DNA of 64,000 nucleotides, from NCBI RefSeq assembly GCF_008692195.1, contig NZ_RXOM01000003.1, forward strand, positions 101,446-165,445, read 5' to 3'. Below the pieces are notes generated by a model. That model was not told where the DNA came from, searched no databases, and worked only from the letters and a program-made list of their open reading frames with translations. Of this stretch, positions 51,446-60,346 are shown piece by piece; within the stretch, counting starts at the first letter, position 1, and every line of letters starts with the position of its first letter. Origin of the DNA: Salegentibacter sp. R32 (GTDB lineage Bacteria > Bacteroidota > Bacteroidia > Flavobacteriales > Flavobacteriaceae). A program made the translations under genes and the position numbers.

Positions 51446-52468
51446 TTAAAAATACAATTTCTTTTTTCTCACCAATAACCAAATTACTACCGGAGCGCCG
51501 ATTAAAGAGGTAATCGCGTTGATAGGCAAGGTAAGATTACTTCCCGGTAATTGCGCAATACTGTCGCAAATAAGCATTAAAATTGCTCCGCCTAAAGCGA
51601 CCGCCGGAAACAACACTAAATGATTACTCTTGGTGATTACCTGTCGAACCAAATGCGGAACCGCTAAACCAATAAAAGCGATCGGTCCGGCAAAAGCGGT
51701 GATGCTTCCGGCTAATAATCCGGTTCCGAGAATTACTAGAATTCGGTTTTGTTTTAAGTTGGTTCCTAAACTTTTGGCATATTTTTCACCTAAAAGAAGT
51801 GCGTTTAGGTTTTTGATACAGAAAATTGAAATGATCACTCCAGCTAACCAAAAAATAGCGAGAATGAAGACTTCTTGCCAAGCGAGATTGCCTAAGCTAC
51901 CAAACGACCAAAAAATATATTTCTGTAAAGATTCTGACGGACTAAAATAGGAAAGCACACTTACTACGGCAGATGTTAGACTGGCAAACATTAATCCGAT
52001 AATTAGTAGTGCCATCGTGTCTTTAACTCGAAATGAAGTGGCTAAAACTGCCAGTAAAACCAAAACGCTACCTAAACTTGCAGCGATTACCAAGGTAAAT
52101 TTCGAAAGAAATAAAGTCGAGAAAACACCACCAAAAACCGCTCCGCCTAAAATGACGATCGCAACGCCTAAACTTGCGCCGCTGCTTAAACCCAATACAT
52201 AAGGTCCCGCTAACGGATTGCGAAATAAGGTTTGCATTAACAATCCGCTAAGCGCCAAACCAGAACCTACTAAAACAGCGGTTATGGCTTTGGGTAAACG
52301 ATAATCGAGAATTATGTATCGCCAAGTTTCTTTTTCAACTTCCGCATTAAAAAAACTTGCTAGAATATCTTTTAGCGGGATCGTTACTGAACCTAAACTA
52401 ATATTGAGCATTAGTAATATGAGCAGTAGCAGTAAACCACTTAAAAGATATAGCGATGATTTTTGCAT
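51446..52468 (-). CDS. btuC: Vitamin B12 ABC importer permease BtuC-like
   Basis: Inner-membrane subunit of a FecCD/BtuC-type importer, 340 residues with about ten hydrophobic helices. Landmarks are LPKAITAVLVGSGLALSGLLMQTLFRNPLAGPYVLG (near 55-90), the coupling region LGLSSGASLG, and the C-terminal GPIAFIGLAVPHLVR with GGAILMLICDSIAQLPGS. The gene lies between btuF and btuD, spaced by about 57 and 97 bases. Confidence 0.93.
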   Translation of the reverse strand: MQKSSLYLLSGLLLLLILLMLNISLGSVTIPLKDILASFFNAEVEKETWRYIILDYRLPKAITAVLVGSGLALSGLLMQTLFRNPLAGPYVLGLSSGASLGVAIVILGGAVFGGVFSTLFLSKFTLVIAASLGSVLVLLAVLATSFRVKDTMALLIIGLMFASLTSAVVSVLSYFSPSESLQKYIFWSFGSLGNLAWQEVFILAIFWLAGVIISIFCIKNLNALLLGEKYAKSLGTNLKQNRILVILGTGLLAGSITAFAGPIAFIGLAVPHLVRQVITKSNHLVLFPAVALGGAILMLICDSIAQLPGSNLTLPINAITSLIGAPVVIWLLVRKKKLYF

Positions 52469-52565
52469 TTAGCGAAGGTAAATATTTTAGAATTTATTGT
52501 TTATAAATCGTAATAATTTTGAATATCTTCATACGGAGTTAATCAAGTTCAGGGTGACAAAGAAC

Positions 52566-53708
52566 TTACTCCAAAGCTTTAAAAAAAGTAGTTTCGTAAT
52601 CGGTTAGCAATTCCGGATGAAAGATTTTAATGAGATCTTTTAATACTAAATCTGGGCGTTGCGGAGCTAATTCGTAATACAAAACACCACCGGTTTCTCC
52701 TTTAACACCGGCAAAACTATAGATTTTTTGTTGTTGAAAAGCGTTGAATTCTTGGTAATGTTCAGAAGCATTTTGCATTTGCTCGTAACTGGTAAAACTT
52801 CCTGGAGCGATCCAAAAATCGGCATTTTGAGCTTTATCAAGCACACTTTCAAAAGCGGCAGAAATACTACCGTTTCCGGTGGTTTCAGCATAAAGATAAT
52901 TGGCTTTAGCATCTTTTATAAATTGCGCTTGCCAAGAATTTCCGTAGGGTAAATACCATACATCTTTGTACATCGATCCCGCTAAAACGCTAGGTTGGTT
53001 TTCGGCTTGTTGCGCTAATTTTTTAGCGGAAAGATATTCTTCTTCAATCTCATTAAAAATTTCTTCAGCTTTTTGTTCTTGGTTATAAAATGCTCCGAAA
53101 AATTTGATCCATTCTGCTTTTCCTAGCGGATCGGTTTCTGTCCAATCGCCATTGTAAACTACCGGAATTCCACTTTTGTTGACGGTTTCGAAGGTTTTAT
53201 TGCCACCTTCCACAGCAAAACCGATCACCACATCAGGATTTAGATTCAGCAACACTTCGGTATTGATATGCTCATTTTCGCCGATTTCTTCCACTTTTCC
53301 TTCTTGAATTAAATTTCTCGTTTTTTCAGAAGAAATATAATCGAGATGCGGAAAACCAATTAAGGTATTTTCTTGTCCTAAACTCTCTAAAGACGGGATG
53401 TGCGTGGTCGAAGTCACCACAATTTTATTTATAGGAATCGTTACTTTTTGATCGAATTGAAGTGTATCGGGAAGTCGTACATTTTTTTTAGCCAATACAT
53501 AGGTAAATTCTTTTTCAGCTTTTGGCCAAGGAGAATTCACTTTTACAATTTTAAAGTCTTCAAAGTTGGTGATGCTAAAACCTTCTGCGTAAGAAATTTC
53601 AACAGTTTCAGCCTTAACATGAGTTGAAGTTTTAGAAGAGGCGTTTTTAGGTTGTTCTTTACAATTGAACAGTAAAATTAATGCGAAAAGGAAGCCTATT
53701 TTTTTCAT
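52566..53708 (-). CDS. btuF: Cobalamin-binding lipoprotein BtuF-like (PeripBP_2)
   Basis: A type III periplasmic binding protein, 380 residues, lipid-anchored through Cys16 (LILLFNC). The first lobe has TSTTHIPSLESLGQENTLIGF and the second begins after the linker near 200. Conserved phrases are NPDVVIGFAVEGG and a closing AGVKGETGGVLYYELAPQRPDLVLKDLIKIFHP. It passes cobalamin, or possibly another corrinoid, to BtuC-BtuD. It is divergent from btuB across the 320-base gap that holds the riboswitch, but on the strand the riboswitch does not serve. Confidence 0.9.
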   Translation of the reverse strand: MKKIGFLFALILLFNCKEQPKNASSKTSTHVKAETVEISYAEGFSITNFEDFKIVKVNSPWPKAEKEFTYVLAKKNVRLPDTLQFDQKVTIPINKIVVTSTTHIPSLESLGQENTLIGFPHLDYISSEKTRNLIQEGKVEEIGENEHINTEVLLNLNPDVVIGFAVEGGNKTFETVNKSGIPVVYNGDWTETDPLGKAEWIKFFGAFYNQEQKAEEIFNEIEEEYLSAKKLAQQAENQPSVLAGSMYKDVWYLPYGNSWQAQFIKDAKANYLYAETTGNGSISAAFESVLDKAQNADFWIAPGSFTSYEQMQNASEHYQEFNAFQQQKIYSFAGVKGETGGVLYYELAPQRPDLVLKDLIKIFHPELLTDYETTFFKALE

Positions 53709-53733
53709 TGGTCTAAAAATTGGTTTTCGCGCA

Positions 53734-53741
53734 CAAAAGTA
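53734..53741 (-). promoter_or_regulatory. Probable -7 element for btuF-btuC-btuD
   Basis: Minus-strand TACTTTTG fits TAnnTTTG, 26 bases before the btuF ATG. No riboswitch-like fold lies between it and btuF. Confidence 0.45.
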
Positions 53742-53782
53742 AGATTATTTCAATTTAAGTTAGAAAATGCTGAAGAAATGTT

Positions 53783-53790
53783 TATTTTCG
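53783..53790 (+). promoter_or_regulatory. Possible -7 element for the btuB riboswitch transcript
   Basis: TATTTTCG is one base off TAnnTTTG and lies just before the first conserved riboswitch bases, as expected for a start near 53797. Confidence 0.35.
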
Positions 53791-53799
53791 CAGCGAAAT

Positions 53800-53990
53800 T
53801 GGTTGATTGCTGAAAATATTTCAGTCATCATTAAAAGGGAATCAGGTGATTCTTTAGGAAAAAACCTGAGCTGTTCCCGCAACTGTAAGCTTTGTCTGAA
53901 AAGATGCTTGTGGTAAAACTTCAAAAAATCCACTGTCGAAAGATGGGAAGGAAGACCACAAGACGCGAGCCAGGAGACCTGCCAGTTTGT
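53800..53990 (+). ncRNA. Cobalamin riboswitch
   Basis: Shows the ordered cobalamin-riboswitch sequence marks: AAAAGGGAATCAGGTGA (53833-53849), GCTGTTCCCGCAACTGTAAGC (from 53870, split core), and the B12 box GCGAGCCAGGAGACCTGCC (53965-53983). They end about 45 bases before the btuB ATG. A small hairpin around GACTTTCGGGTAAAAGGTC (54004-54022) follows the B12 box and could sequester the start region when ligand is bound, so control is probably at translation. By family it lowers btuB expression when adenosylcobalamin is plentiful. Ends of the element are approximate. Confidence 0.95.
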
Positions 53991-54031
53991 AACAAAAATC
54001 TAAAGACTTTCGGGTAAAAGGTCTCTGGTGA

Positions 54032-55858
54032 ATGAAACATTTTATAAGCTACATTTTATTTTTAGGGGTGTTAAACTCGGCATTCTCCCAAACAGATTCA
54101 ATCACTGTTTTGGAAGAAGTTTTGGTGATCCCGACGAAGTTGAAAGAATTTTCAACCGGACAAACTTTGACAAGTTTGCAAGATTCGTTGTTGCTTCAAA
54201 ACAAGCCATCGTTAATTTCTGCCTTAAATTTTAATACGCCTATCTATTTTAAAGAAAATGGTTTAGGAATGGTAGCTTCACCATCTTTTAGAGGAACCAA
54301 TGCTTCGCAAACCGCCGTTTTATGGAACGGAATTAACATTGATTCTCGTTTTAACGGACAGACCGATTTTAATACGATAAACACCGGAAGTTACGATGCG
54401 ATCAATATTCGTGGTGGTGGCGGAAGTGTGATCTATGGTACCGGAGCTATTGGCGGAACGGTGCATTTGACCAACGAAGTCGATTTTAAAAAGCAGTTCA
54501 AAAATCGTATTTATTTAAGTTATGGAAGTTTTAATACTTACGATGCGCGCTACCAATTAACTGCCGCCGATAAAAACTGGAGTACAAAAATTTCTTTCAG
54601 TAGAAATCAATCAGACAACGATTTTGAGTATATCGATGCTGATCGAAAAAACTTAAACGGAGCCTTTTATAACAACAGTTTAAACGCAGTTTTCGGTTAT
54701 CAATTTCATGAAAATAACACCTTGAAATTTTATAGCGAAGTGTTTGAAAGTGAACGCCATTTTTCACTTATTCGACCTTCAGAAAATAGAACCAAATATG
54801 AAGATGTAAGTCTGAAAAATTTGTTGGAGTGGGAAGTAAGCGGTAAGAAAATCACTTCAATCGCGCGCTTTGCTTATTTAAAAGAAGAATATAAATATTT
54901 CCCGAATATTGAAACTCAATCTTTCACTTTTGGGGAAGCAAATACGGTGATCGGGAAATATGATTTTAGTTATCAATTTTCAAAAAAAATAAAACTGAAT
55001 GCCATTCTTTCGCACGAATATACCGATGGCGAAGGTTCAAGTATTCCAGAGAATGAGCGTAATATTTCTTCCGGAGCTTTATTGTTGAAGCATTTGGTGA
55101 ATGAGAAATGGGCCTATGAAATCGCTGCCAGAAAAGAGTTGACGAACGATTATGAAAGTCCGTTACTATTTAGTTTTGGTACGGGTTACAGCTTTACCAA
55201 TTTCTACAAATTAAAACTGAATGTCTCTAAAAACTTTAGAATCCCAACCTATAACGATCTGTATTGGGCGACCGGCGGAAATCCCGATCTAGCTGCAGAA
55301 GAAGCGATGCAATATGAATTAGGTAATGAGTTTCAATTCAGTAATTTTAAAATGACGTTGACCGGTTACTACAACGATATTCAGCAAATGATCAATTGGG
55401 TTCCCGGCAGTAGCGGTTATTGGACGCCCAGAAATATTGATGAAGTAGCAACTTACGGTACAGAATTTCTACTGAATTATAAAAAACAATTCGGTAGTCA
55501 TCTTTTCGCGGTAAATGGGACTTACGCGTACACCGTTTCAGAAAATAAAATAACTAAAAAACAATTGATTTACGTTCCTTACCATAAAGCGACGGGATCT
55601 ATTTATTATGCATTTCAAGATCTATTTATTGAAACGCAAGCTTTGTATAACGGAGAAGTTTTTACGAGAAGTGATAACAATCCGCGCTATAATTTAGACG
55701 CTTATTGGCTTTGGAATGCCGGTTTAGGCTATCATATCTCTAAAAATTTTACGCTTGGCGGGAAGGTGAGAAACCTGCTTAATAGTGATTACCAAAATGT
55801 AGAAGACCGGCGAATGCCCGGAACTAATTATACTATTTATTTAACCCTTAATTTTTAA
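54032..55858 (+). CDS. btuB: TonB-dependent cobalamin receptor BtuB-like
   Basis: Outer-membrane receptor that imports vitamin B12 using TonB energy. Signal peptide 1-19 is followed by a TonB-box-like start (DSITVLEEVLVIPTK), the plug domain to about 150 (SFRGTNASQTAVLWNGINI, IYGTGAIGGTVHLTN), and a roughly 22-strand barrel ending in TIYLTLNF with the terminal aromatic typical of outer-membrane proteins. At 608 residues it is a small, SusC-unlike receptor. The cobalamin assignment rests on the riboswitch directly upstream and on BtuG/BtuF neighbours. It is four bases before the BtuG-like gene. Confidence 0.95.
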   Translation: MKHFISYILFLGVLNSAFSQTDSITVLEEVLVIPTKLKEFSTGQTLTSLQDSLLLQNKPSLISALNFNTPIYFKENGLGMVASPSFRGTNASQTAVLWNGINIDSRFNGQTDFNTINTGSYDAINIRGGGGSVIYGTGAIGGTVHLTNEVDFKKQFKNRIYLSYGSFNTYDARYQLTAADKNWSTKISFSRNQSDNDFEYIDADRKNLNGAFYNNSLNAVFGYQFHENNTLKFYSEVFESERHFSLIRPSENRTKYEDVSLKNLLEWEVSGKKITSIARFAYLKEEYKYFPNIETQSFTFGEANTVIGKYDFSYQFSKKIKLNAILSHEYTDGEGSSIPENERNISSGALLLKHLVNEKWAYEIAARKELTNDYESPLLFSFGTGYSFTNFYKLKLNVSKNFRIPTYNDLYWATGGNPDLAAEEAMQYELGNEFQFSNFKMTLTGYYNDIQQMINWVPGSSGYWTPRNIDEVATYGTEFLLNYKKQFGSHLFAVNGTYAYTVSENKITKKQLIYVPYHKATGSIYYAFQDLFIETQALYNGEVFTRSDNNPRYNLDAYWLWNAGLGYHISKNFTLGGKVRNLLNSDYQNVEDRRMPGTNYTIYLTLNF

Positions 55859-55861
55859 AAC

Positions 55862-57253
55862 ATGAAACTAACCAAATTTTTAATGGGAGCCTTTATTGGT
55901 TCAATTTTATTAAGCGCATGTAGCGATGATGATGACAATGGAATCGAAATTCCGGATAACAGTATTCAAATAAGCGTGGACGGAGATGATGAAATAAATG
56001 TTTCCGAGGATGTTGAAAGTGTAGATGTTATCTTTAATACAACTACTGTTACTGAAGAAAATTTAATTATAACTTATGAAGTTTCTGGTACGGCAGAAAA
56101 TGGTATTGATTACAATATTCAACAAGAAAGTACGATCACTATACCTAATGGAGAGTCTAGTTTTACGTTGCCAATTTCAATTATTGATAATGAAGAGGTA
56201 AATGAAGATAAAACGATAATTATTAATCTTATCGAAGTAACCAATGAAAATTTTGATATTGATTTAAATAGCAATCAAGTTATGATTACCATTGAGGATA
56301 ACGATAGTTTTCCGTATGAAAACGGGTTTTTAGTACTCAATGAAGGTAGTCAGACAGCCGGAACAGTTACTTACATTAGTGAAGACTTACAAACCAGCGA
56401 GCAAGCCATTTATCAAGCCGTGAATGGAAGTGACGATCTAGGTAATTATGTACAGTCAATCTTTTTTGATGGTGATTTAGCCTATATCATTTCTAATGGT
56501 TCAAATTTAATTACTGTAGTAAATCGCTACACGTTTGAGTTAGTAGGAAAAGTAGATAGCGGTTTAAATGTACCACGTTACGGAGTTGTTGAAAATGGAA
56601 AAGCTTACGTAACCAATCAGGCAGATTTTTCTACAAATGAAGATGATTATGTTGCTATTATAGATTTAGAAAGTTTGGTAGTTGAAGAAACTGTCGTTAT
56701 TGGTGATGCTGTTGAATTTATTGAAGCAGAAAACGGAATGCTCTATATACAAAACGCAACTTATGGAACAGGGAATCATATTTCTGTTTTTAATCCTACC
56801 ACTAATGAAATTGAAACTACCTTAGAAACGGAAGCAGGATTAGATTCTTTTGAAATTGAAGAAAATGCAATCTATGCGTTGAGTTCTGGGGCTTTAGAAA
56901 AATTTAATTTGAATACTTTAGCCCTAGAAAGCAGTATAGAATTAAATTATGAAGAAGGTGGTGCTCATAACTTAGATATTGAAGATAACCAAATTTATTT
57001 TACGGTTTCAAGTTCAGTTTATCGTATGGAGATTAATAATGAAAATGCTCCTGAAAATACCTTATTATCATATAATACAACATCTCAATATGGAACTATG
57101 TATGGCTTTGAAGTAAAGGATGATAAGATTTATATTGCTGAAGGAGGCGATTTTGCATCAGATAGTTTTGTTGAAGTTTATGATCTTCAAGGGAATTTAT
57201 TGAATAATATTACCGTGGGAGTGGGGCCTAATGGTTTTTACTTTAATGATTAA
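55862..57253 (+). CDS. BtuG-like surface lipoprotein with Calx-beta domain and beta-propeller
   Basis: A 463-residue SPII lipoprotein (lipidated Cys20 in LLSAC) with SDDDD after the Cys, the signal for surface export. Residues about 30-145 are a Calx-beta module (VDVIFNTTTVTEENLIITYEVSG...GIDYNI, ending MITIEDND). Residues 150-463 form a YncE/DUF5074-type seven-bladed propeller (VLNEGSQTAGTVTYI, VNRYTFELVGKV, GKAYVTNQAD, a closing GPNGFYF). In Bacteroides, BtuG is such a propeller that caps BtuB and hands it B12 with very high affinity. Position directly behind btuB supports the same job here. The extra Calx-beta domain is unusual. Confidence 0.87.
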   Translation: MKLTKFLMGAFIGSILLSACSDDDDNGIEIPDNSIQISVDGDDEINVSEDVESVDVIFNTTTVTEENLIITYEVSGTAENGIDYNIQQESTITIPNGESSFTLPISIIDNEEVNEDKTIIINLIEVTNENFDIDLNSNQVMITIEDNDSFPYENGFLVLNEGSQTAGTVTYISEDLQTSEQAIYQAVNGSDDLGNYVQSIFFDGDLAYIISNGSNLITVVNRYTFELVGKVDSGLNVPRYGVVENGKAYVTNQADFSTNEDDYVAIIDLESLVVEETVVIGDAVEFIEAENGMLYIQNATYGTGNHISVFNPTTNEIETTLETEAGLDSFEIEENAIYALSSGALEKFNLNTLALESSIELNYEEGGAHNLDIEDNQIYFTVSSSVYRMEINNENAPENTLLSYNTTSQYGTMYGFEVKDDKIYIAEGGDFASDSFVEVYDLQGNLLNNITVGVGPNGFYFND

Positions 57254-57292
57254 CTAATTAAAGTAAATAGGTGCTTTTGAGTTAAGCACAAA

Positions 57293-57322
57293 AAAACTCC
57301 CGATTTCAACATCGGGAGTTTT
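57293..57322. terminator. Bidirectional terminator between btuB-btuG and the S41 protease gene
   Basis: AAAACTCCCGAT and ATCGGGAGTTTT form a perfect 12-bp stem with a 6-base loop, flanked by A and T runs; both converging transcripts can use it. Confidence 0.9.
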
Positions 57323-57341
57323 GTTTAGAAAGCTGTTATAA

Positions 57342-58733
57342 TTAATAGTCAAAATCATCAATGTACATTCTTTGATAAGTTGGGTTATCTTCGTTACTTT
57401 CAAGAGGAATAAATTCTAAAGGATTGGAAATAGGAAATGTCCTGCCTTCAGCTTTACTTAGAACAGCATTTAATAAAGGTTCGGAGGGATCACCCAATTC
57501 CCCTAGATTAAGTATTTTTTCTTTTATTTCAAATGTTGGAGTAAGTCCGTCTTTATAATCAGTAAATCCATTAGCATTTACGGTTTTTAAAATAAGGGGC
57601 TGCATTGCATATTTATGTCGAATATTTATGTTTGTCCGAGAAAAATTAGGAGAATCATATAGTGTAACTGAACCTTGATACTTTCCGGTAGTAGTTGTAC
57701 CTACTTGAACAACTTCAATATAAGGTCTTAAAGAAGCGATTAATAATTCACTTGCAGAAGCTGTTGAACCAGTAGTTATTACGTAAACTTTATCTAGGTT
57801 TAGGCTATTAATATCTTCATCAGTACTTATTTTGTTATTAAAATAACGTTCTTCATTTTCAAAATTATTATTATAAACTTGAGTAGTAAATAACTCACCA
57901 TTAAATTGACCAGTGATCATACTTGCTAAATCATTGCTGGTTTCTACACTTCCACCGCTATTATATCTTAAGTCGATAACCAAATCTGTTATATTTTCAG
58001 TTTTAAATTTTGCAAAAGCATTATTTAAAACATCGTCGAAATTTCTATTAAAGGCATTATACATTAAATACCCTACTTTTTTATTAACTTCTAAATCAAA
58101 GGTATTTATTATATATACTGGGTTCTCTGTATATTCCTGCTTATTTAACGTAATAGTTTCTTCTAATGAAACGAGTTCATTATCTACAATATCGGCTAAA
58201 CCTATAGTAAAAGTTTCTGGCTCCAAAATGGTTTTATAATTATCTGCAGTTATTAATGTACCATTTACACGATTAAAAAGCATCCCTCTTTTAACACCTT
58301 TTTTTTCTGCATCTGTATTAGGTAGTATATAACGTACATAATATAATATCTCTCCAGTATCTAATTGTACAGGTTTGCTTTTCATTCCTGTTGTTTTTGA
58401 AATTCCAGCTAACGAATTCTCTAAAATTTCATAATTTGAAAATAGGACGCTAAACCTATCTTCGGGATCATAAATTAAATCGTCGAATAAAGTCTCTGGG
58501 GAATCATAACTTTTCAGAAAATCATCTAATTCACTTTCACTGGCATAGGTTTCATTTTGTAAAGCAGGAACATCAGGTTTATATAAGTAATACATGTTAA
58601 GTCCTCTCCAGACAAAATCTTGAATTTCTTTATTGGAAGCAGGAATAATTTCATCGTCCCTATCATCAAAACACGAAATGAAAGAAAAAGCAGTAAGACC
58701 TATAAGTAAGAATAATGTAAATTTATTTTTCAT
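57342..58733 (-). CDS. S41 family C-terminal processing-type peptidase, lipoprotein
   Basis: A 463-residue lipidated serine protease (Cys21 in SFISC, with FDDRDDE after it, a likely surface export signal). The N-terminal helical cap begins IQDFVWRGLNMYYLY. A PDZ-like part lies at about 100-190 (AEKKGVKRGMLFNRVNGT), and the S41 catalytic domain follows, with the LVIDLRYNSGGSVETS strand and the nucleophile in TGSTASASELLIASL (about 320). The start WRGLNMYY and Asp-rich N-terminus match a Bacteroidota subgroup with tricorn-like architecture. The target is unknown. It converges on the BtuG-like gene. Confidence 0.92.
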   Translation of the reverse strand: MKNKFTLFLLIGLTAFSFISCFDDRDDEIIPASNKEIQDFVWRGLNMYYLYKPDVPALQNETYASESELDDFLKSYDSPETLFDDLIYDPEDRFSVLFSNYEILENSLAGISKTTGMKSKPVQLDTGEILYYVRYILPNTDAEKKGVKRGMLFNRVNGTLITADNYKTILEPETFTIGLADIVDNELVSLEETITLNKQEYTENPVYIINTFDLEVNKKVGYLMYNAFNRNFDDVLNNAFAKFKTENITDLVIDLRYNSGGSVETSNDLASMITGQFNGELFTTQVYNNNFENEERYFNNKISTDEDINSLNLDKVYVITTGSTASASELLIASLRPYIEVVQVGTTTTGKYQGSVTLYDSPNFSRTNINIRHKYAMQPLILKTVNANGFTDYKDGLTPTFEIKEKILNLGELGDPSEPLLNAVLSKAEGRTFPISNPLEFIPLESNEDNPTYQRMYIDDFDY

Positions 58734-58845
58734 CGTTGCAATTTAAAAGTATAACTCGAAAATACTCACAATATTATAATTTGAAAATTTATTGTAACAA
58801 AATTTAAAGTAGTTCGTCACCATAGTGTAGATCAAAAGTAAAAAA

Positions 58846-59355
58846 ATGAACCAAAAAGAGTTTTTAGTTTTTATAGAACCCATAAAAGATAAAATGTACC
58901 GGCTTTCGGTACGCTTGTTGGTTTCTAAAGAAGCAGCTCAAGATGCGGTTCAAGAAGTTTTTGTGAAACTTTGGAATAAAAGGGAAACTCTTAAAAATTA
59001 TGATAATGCCCACGCTTTTGCGATGACGGTAACTAAAAACCACTGTCTTGACCAATTAAAATTGAAAAAGAACAATAACCTAAGAATTGTACATAGTAAT
59101 TATGAAGACGAGAGCAAATCCCTTCAAAAACATATCGAGGCAAAAAATGAATTAGAAATTGTTGCTGAAATCATCAAAGATTTATCAGAGCAAGAACAAA
59201 CCCTAATTCAGTTAAGAGATGTAGAACAACTAGAGTATGATGAGATTATAGAAATTACCGGAATGAAGTCGACTGCTGTTCGTGTCGCTTTATCCCGGGC
59301 CCGAAAAAAAATTAGAAAAGAAATAATAAAAAAACATCGCTATGGAACTGTCTAA
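58846..59355 (+). CDS. ECF-type RNA polymerase sigma factor
   Basis: A 169-residue sigma-70 family regulator with region 2 (YRLSVRLLVSKEAAQDAVQE and VKLWNKR, about 20-45) and region 4 (IKDLSEQEQTLIQLRDVEQLEYDEIIEITGM, about 115-145), and no regions 1 or 3. It directs RNA polymerase to a small regulon, probably for envelope or stress conditions. Its last 14 bases overlap the start of the next gene, a membrane protein that is the likely anti-sigma partner. The four genes to 60970 form one operon. Confidence 0.93.
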   Translation: MNQKEFLVFIEPIKDKMYRLSVRLLVSKEAAQDAVQEVFVKLWNKRETLKNYDNAHAFAMTVTKNHCLDQLKLKKNNNLRIVHSNYEDESKSLQKHIEAKNELEIVAEIIKDLSEQEQTLIQLRDVEQLEYDEIIEITGMKSTAVRVALSRARKKIRKEIIKKHRYGTV

Positions 59356-59809
59356 CATAAAAATCCTACTAGATAAATATTTAGAGGCAGAAACTAGTCT
59401 AGCTGAAGAAAAAGAGCTGGAAGCTTATTTTCTTTCAGGAAACGTAGCTCCCGAACTAGAAGAATACATTCCGCTTTTCAGCTTTCTGGAAACCGAAAGA
59501 AACATCGATGCTTCAGAAGAAATAAAATTTAAAATGCCTTTTGAAGTAGAAGAAAAAAAATCAACCCGATCTTTAATTTACAAATGGTCCGGTATTGCTG
59601 CAAGTATTGCCATTATCGCTTCAGTGTTTTTATTCAATAACTATGAAAAAAATACCATTTCAAAAGCTGAACCTGTAGAATATGAATTGGCGATGCAAAA
59701 TACTCAAGACTTATTGCTAATGATGACCGATGCAGTAGCAAATGGAAAGAAACAATTAAGTTATTTAAAAGAAATCAACCAAACTAAAAATCAATTAATA
59801 AACAAATAG
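59342..59809 (+). CDS. Probable membrane anti-sigma protein
   Basis: A 155-residue protein with one transmembrane helix at about 80-99 (WSGIAASIAIIASVFLF). The cytoplasmic N-terminus of about 75 residues is acidic (KYLEAETSLAEEKELEAYFLSG and on), the layout of anti-sigma factors. The periplasmic tail is short and coiled-coil-like (ELAMQNTQDLLLMM). No zinc-binding HxxxCxxC motif is present, so the anti-sigma role is inferred from gene order and the overlap with the sigma gene rather than from a known family. Confidence 0.78.
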   Translation: MELSNIKILLDKYLEAETSLAEEKELEAYFLSGNVAPELEEYIPLFSFLETERNIDASEEIKFKMPFEVEEKKSTRSLIYKWSGIAASIAIIASVFLFNNYEKNTISKAEPVEYELAMQNTQDLLLMMTDAVANGKKQLSYLKEINQTKNQLINK

Positions 59810-59813
59810 TCCT

Positions 59814-60338
59814 ATGAAAAAGTTAATCGTAATTATTGTCCTTGTATTGGCCCCCATATTTACCCAAGCGCAAACCTTTAGTAAATATGCAGATATGAAA
59901 GGAGTGAGCTCTATGGTCATGACCAATGAGATGTTTAAACTCTTGGCCGATATCGATTTTGAAAGTGAAGATCCTGAAGTGAAACGTTACATCCAGCTTA
60001 TTGAAAATTTGGAAGATATTAAAGTATTGAGTACAAAAGATTCAGGTATTTCAAGCAAAATGCAGCAAGATGTAAAGAGTTATCTTACTTCCTCTTCTAT
60101 GAAAGAATTAATGAGTTTTAAAGATGATGACAAAGAAGTGAAATTCTATTCTAAACCCGGAAGTAGAAAAGGTTCCGTTAGTCAATTATTTATGTTCTTA
60201 AATGGAATGGAAGAAGGAGAACCTATGACGGTCATTATGTCAATCACCGGTGATATAGATTTAAAAGAAGTTTCTAAACTTGCTAAAGATTTGGAAGTTC
60301 CCGGTGCAGAACAATTAGAAAAAGTTGAAGAAAAATAA
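59814..60338 (+). CDS. DUF4252 secreted protein
   Basis: A 174-residue exported protein (signal peptide 1-20, ending FTQAQ) of DUF4252: FSKYADMKGVSSMVMTNEMF near 22-41, a central IENLEDIKVLSTKDSGIS, and the later EVKFYSKPG and TVIMSITGDIDLKEVSKL strands. The function of DUF4252 is unknown, though such genes almost always follow an ECF sigma pair in Flavobacteriia. It lies four bases after the anti-sigma gene. Confidence 0.88.
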   Translation: MKKLIVIIVLVLAPIFTQAQTFSKYADMKGVSSMVMTNEMFKLLADIDFESEDPEVKRYIQLIENLEDIKVLSTKDSGISSKMQQDVKSYLTSSSMKELMSFKDDDKEVKFYSKPGSRKGSVSQLFMFLNGMEEGEPMTVIMSITGDIDLKEVSKLAKDLEVPGAEQLEKVEEK

Positions 60339-60346
60339 GAATTGCC

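Noticed and set aside
54028..54234. Alternative frame starting four bases before btuB
   Set aside because: It is a shadow frame; the btuB frame has the signal peptide, plug and barrel and fits the riboswitch spacing.
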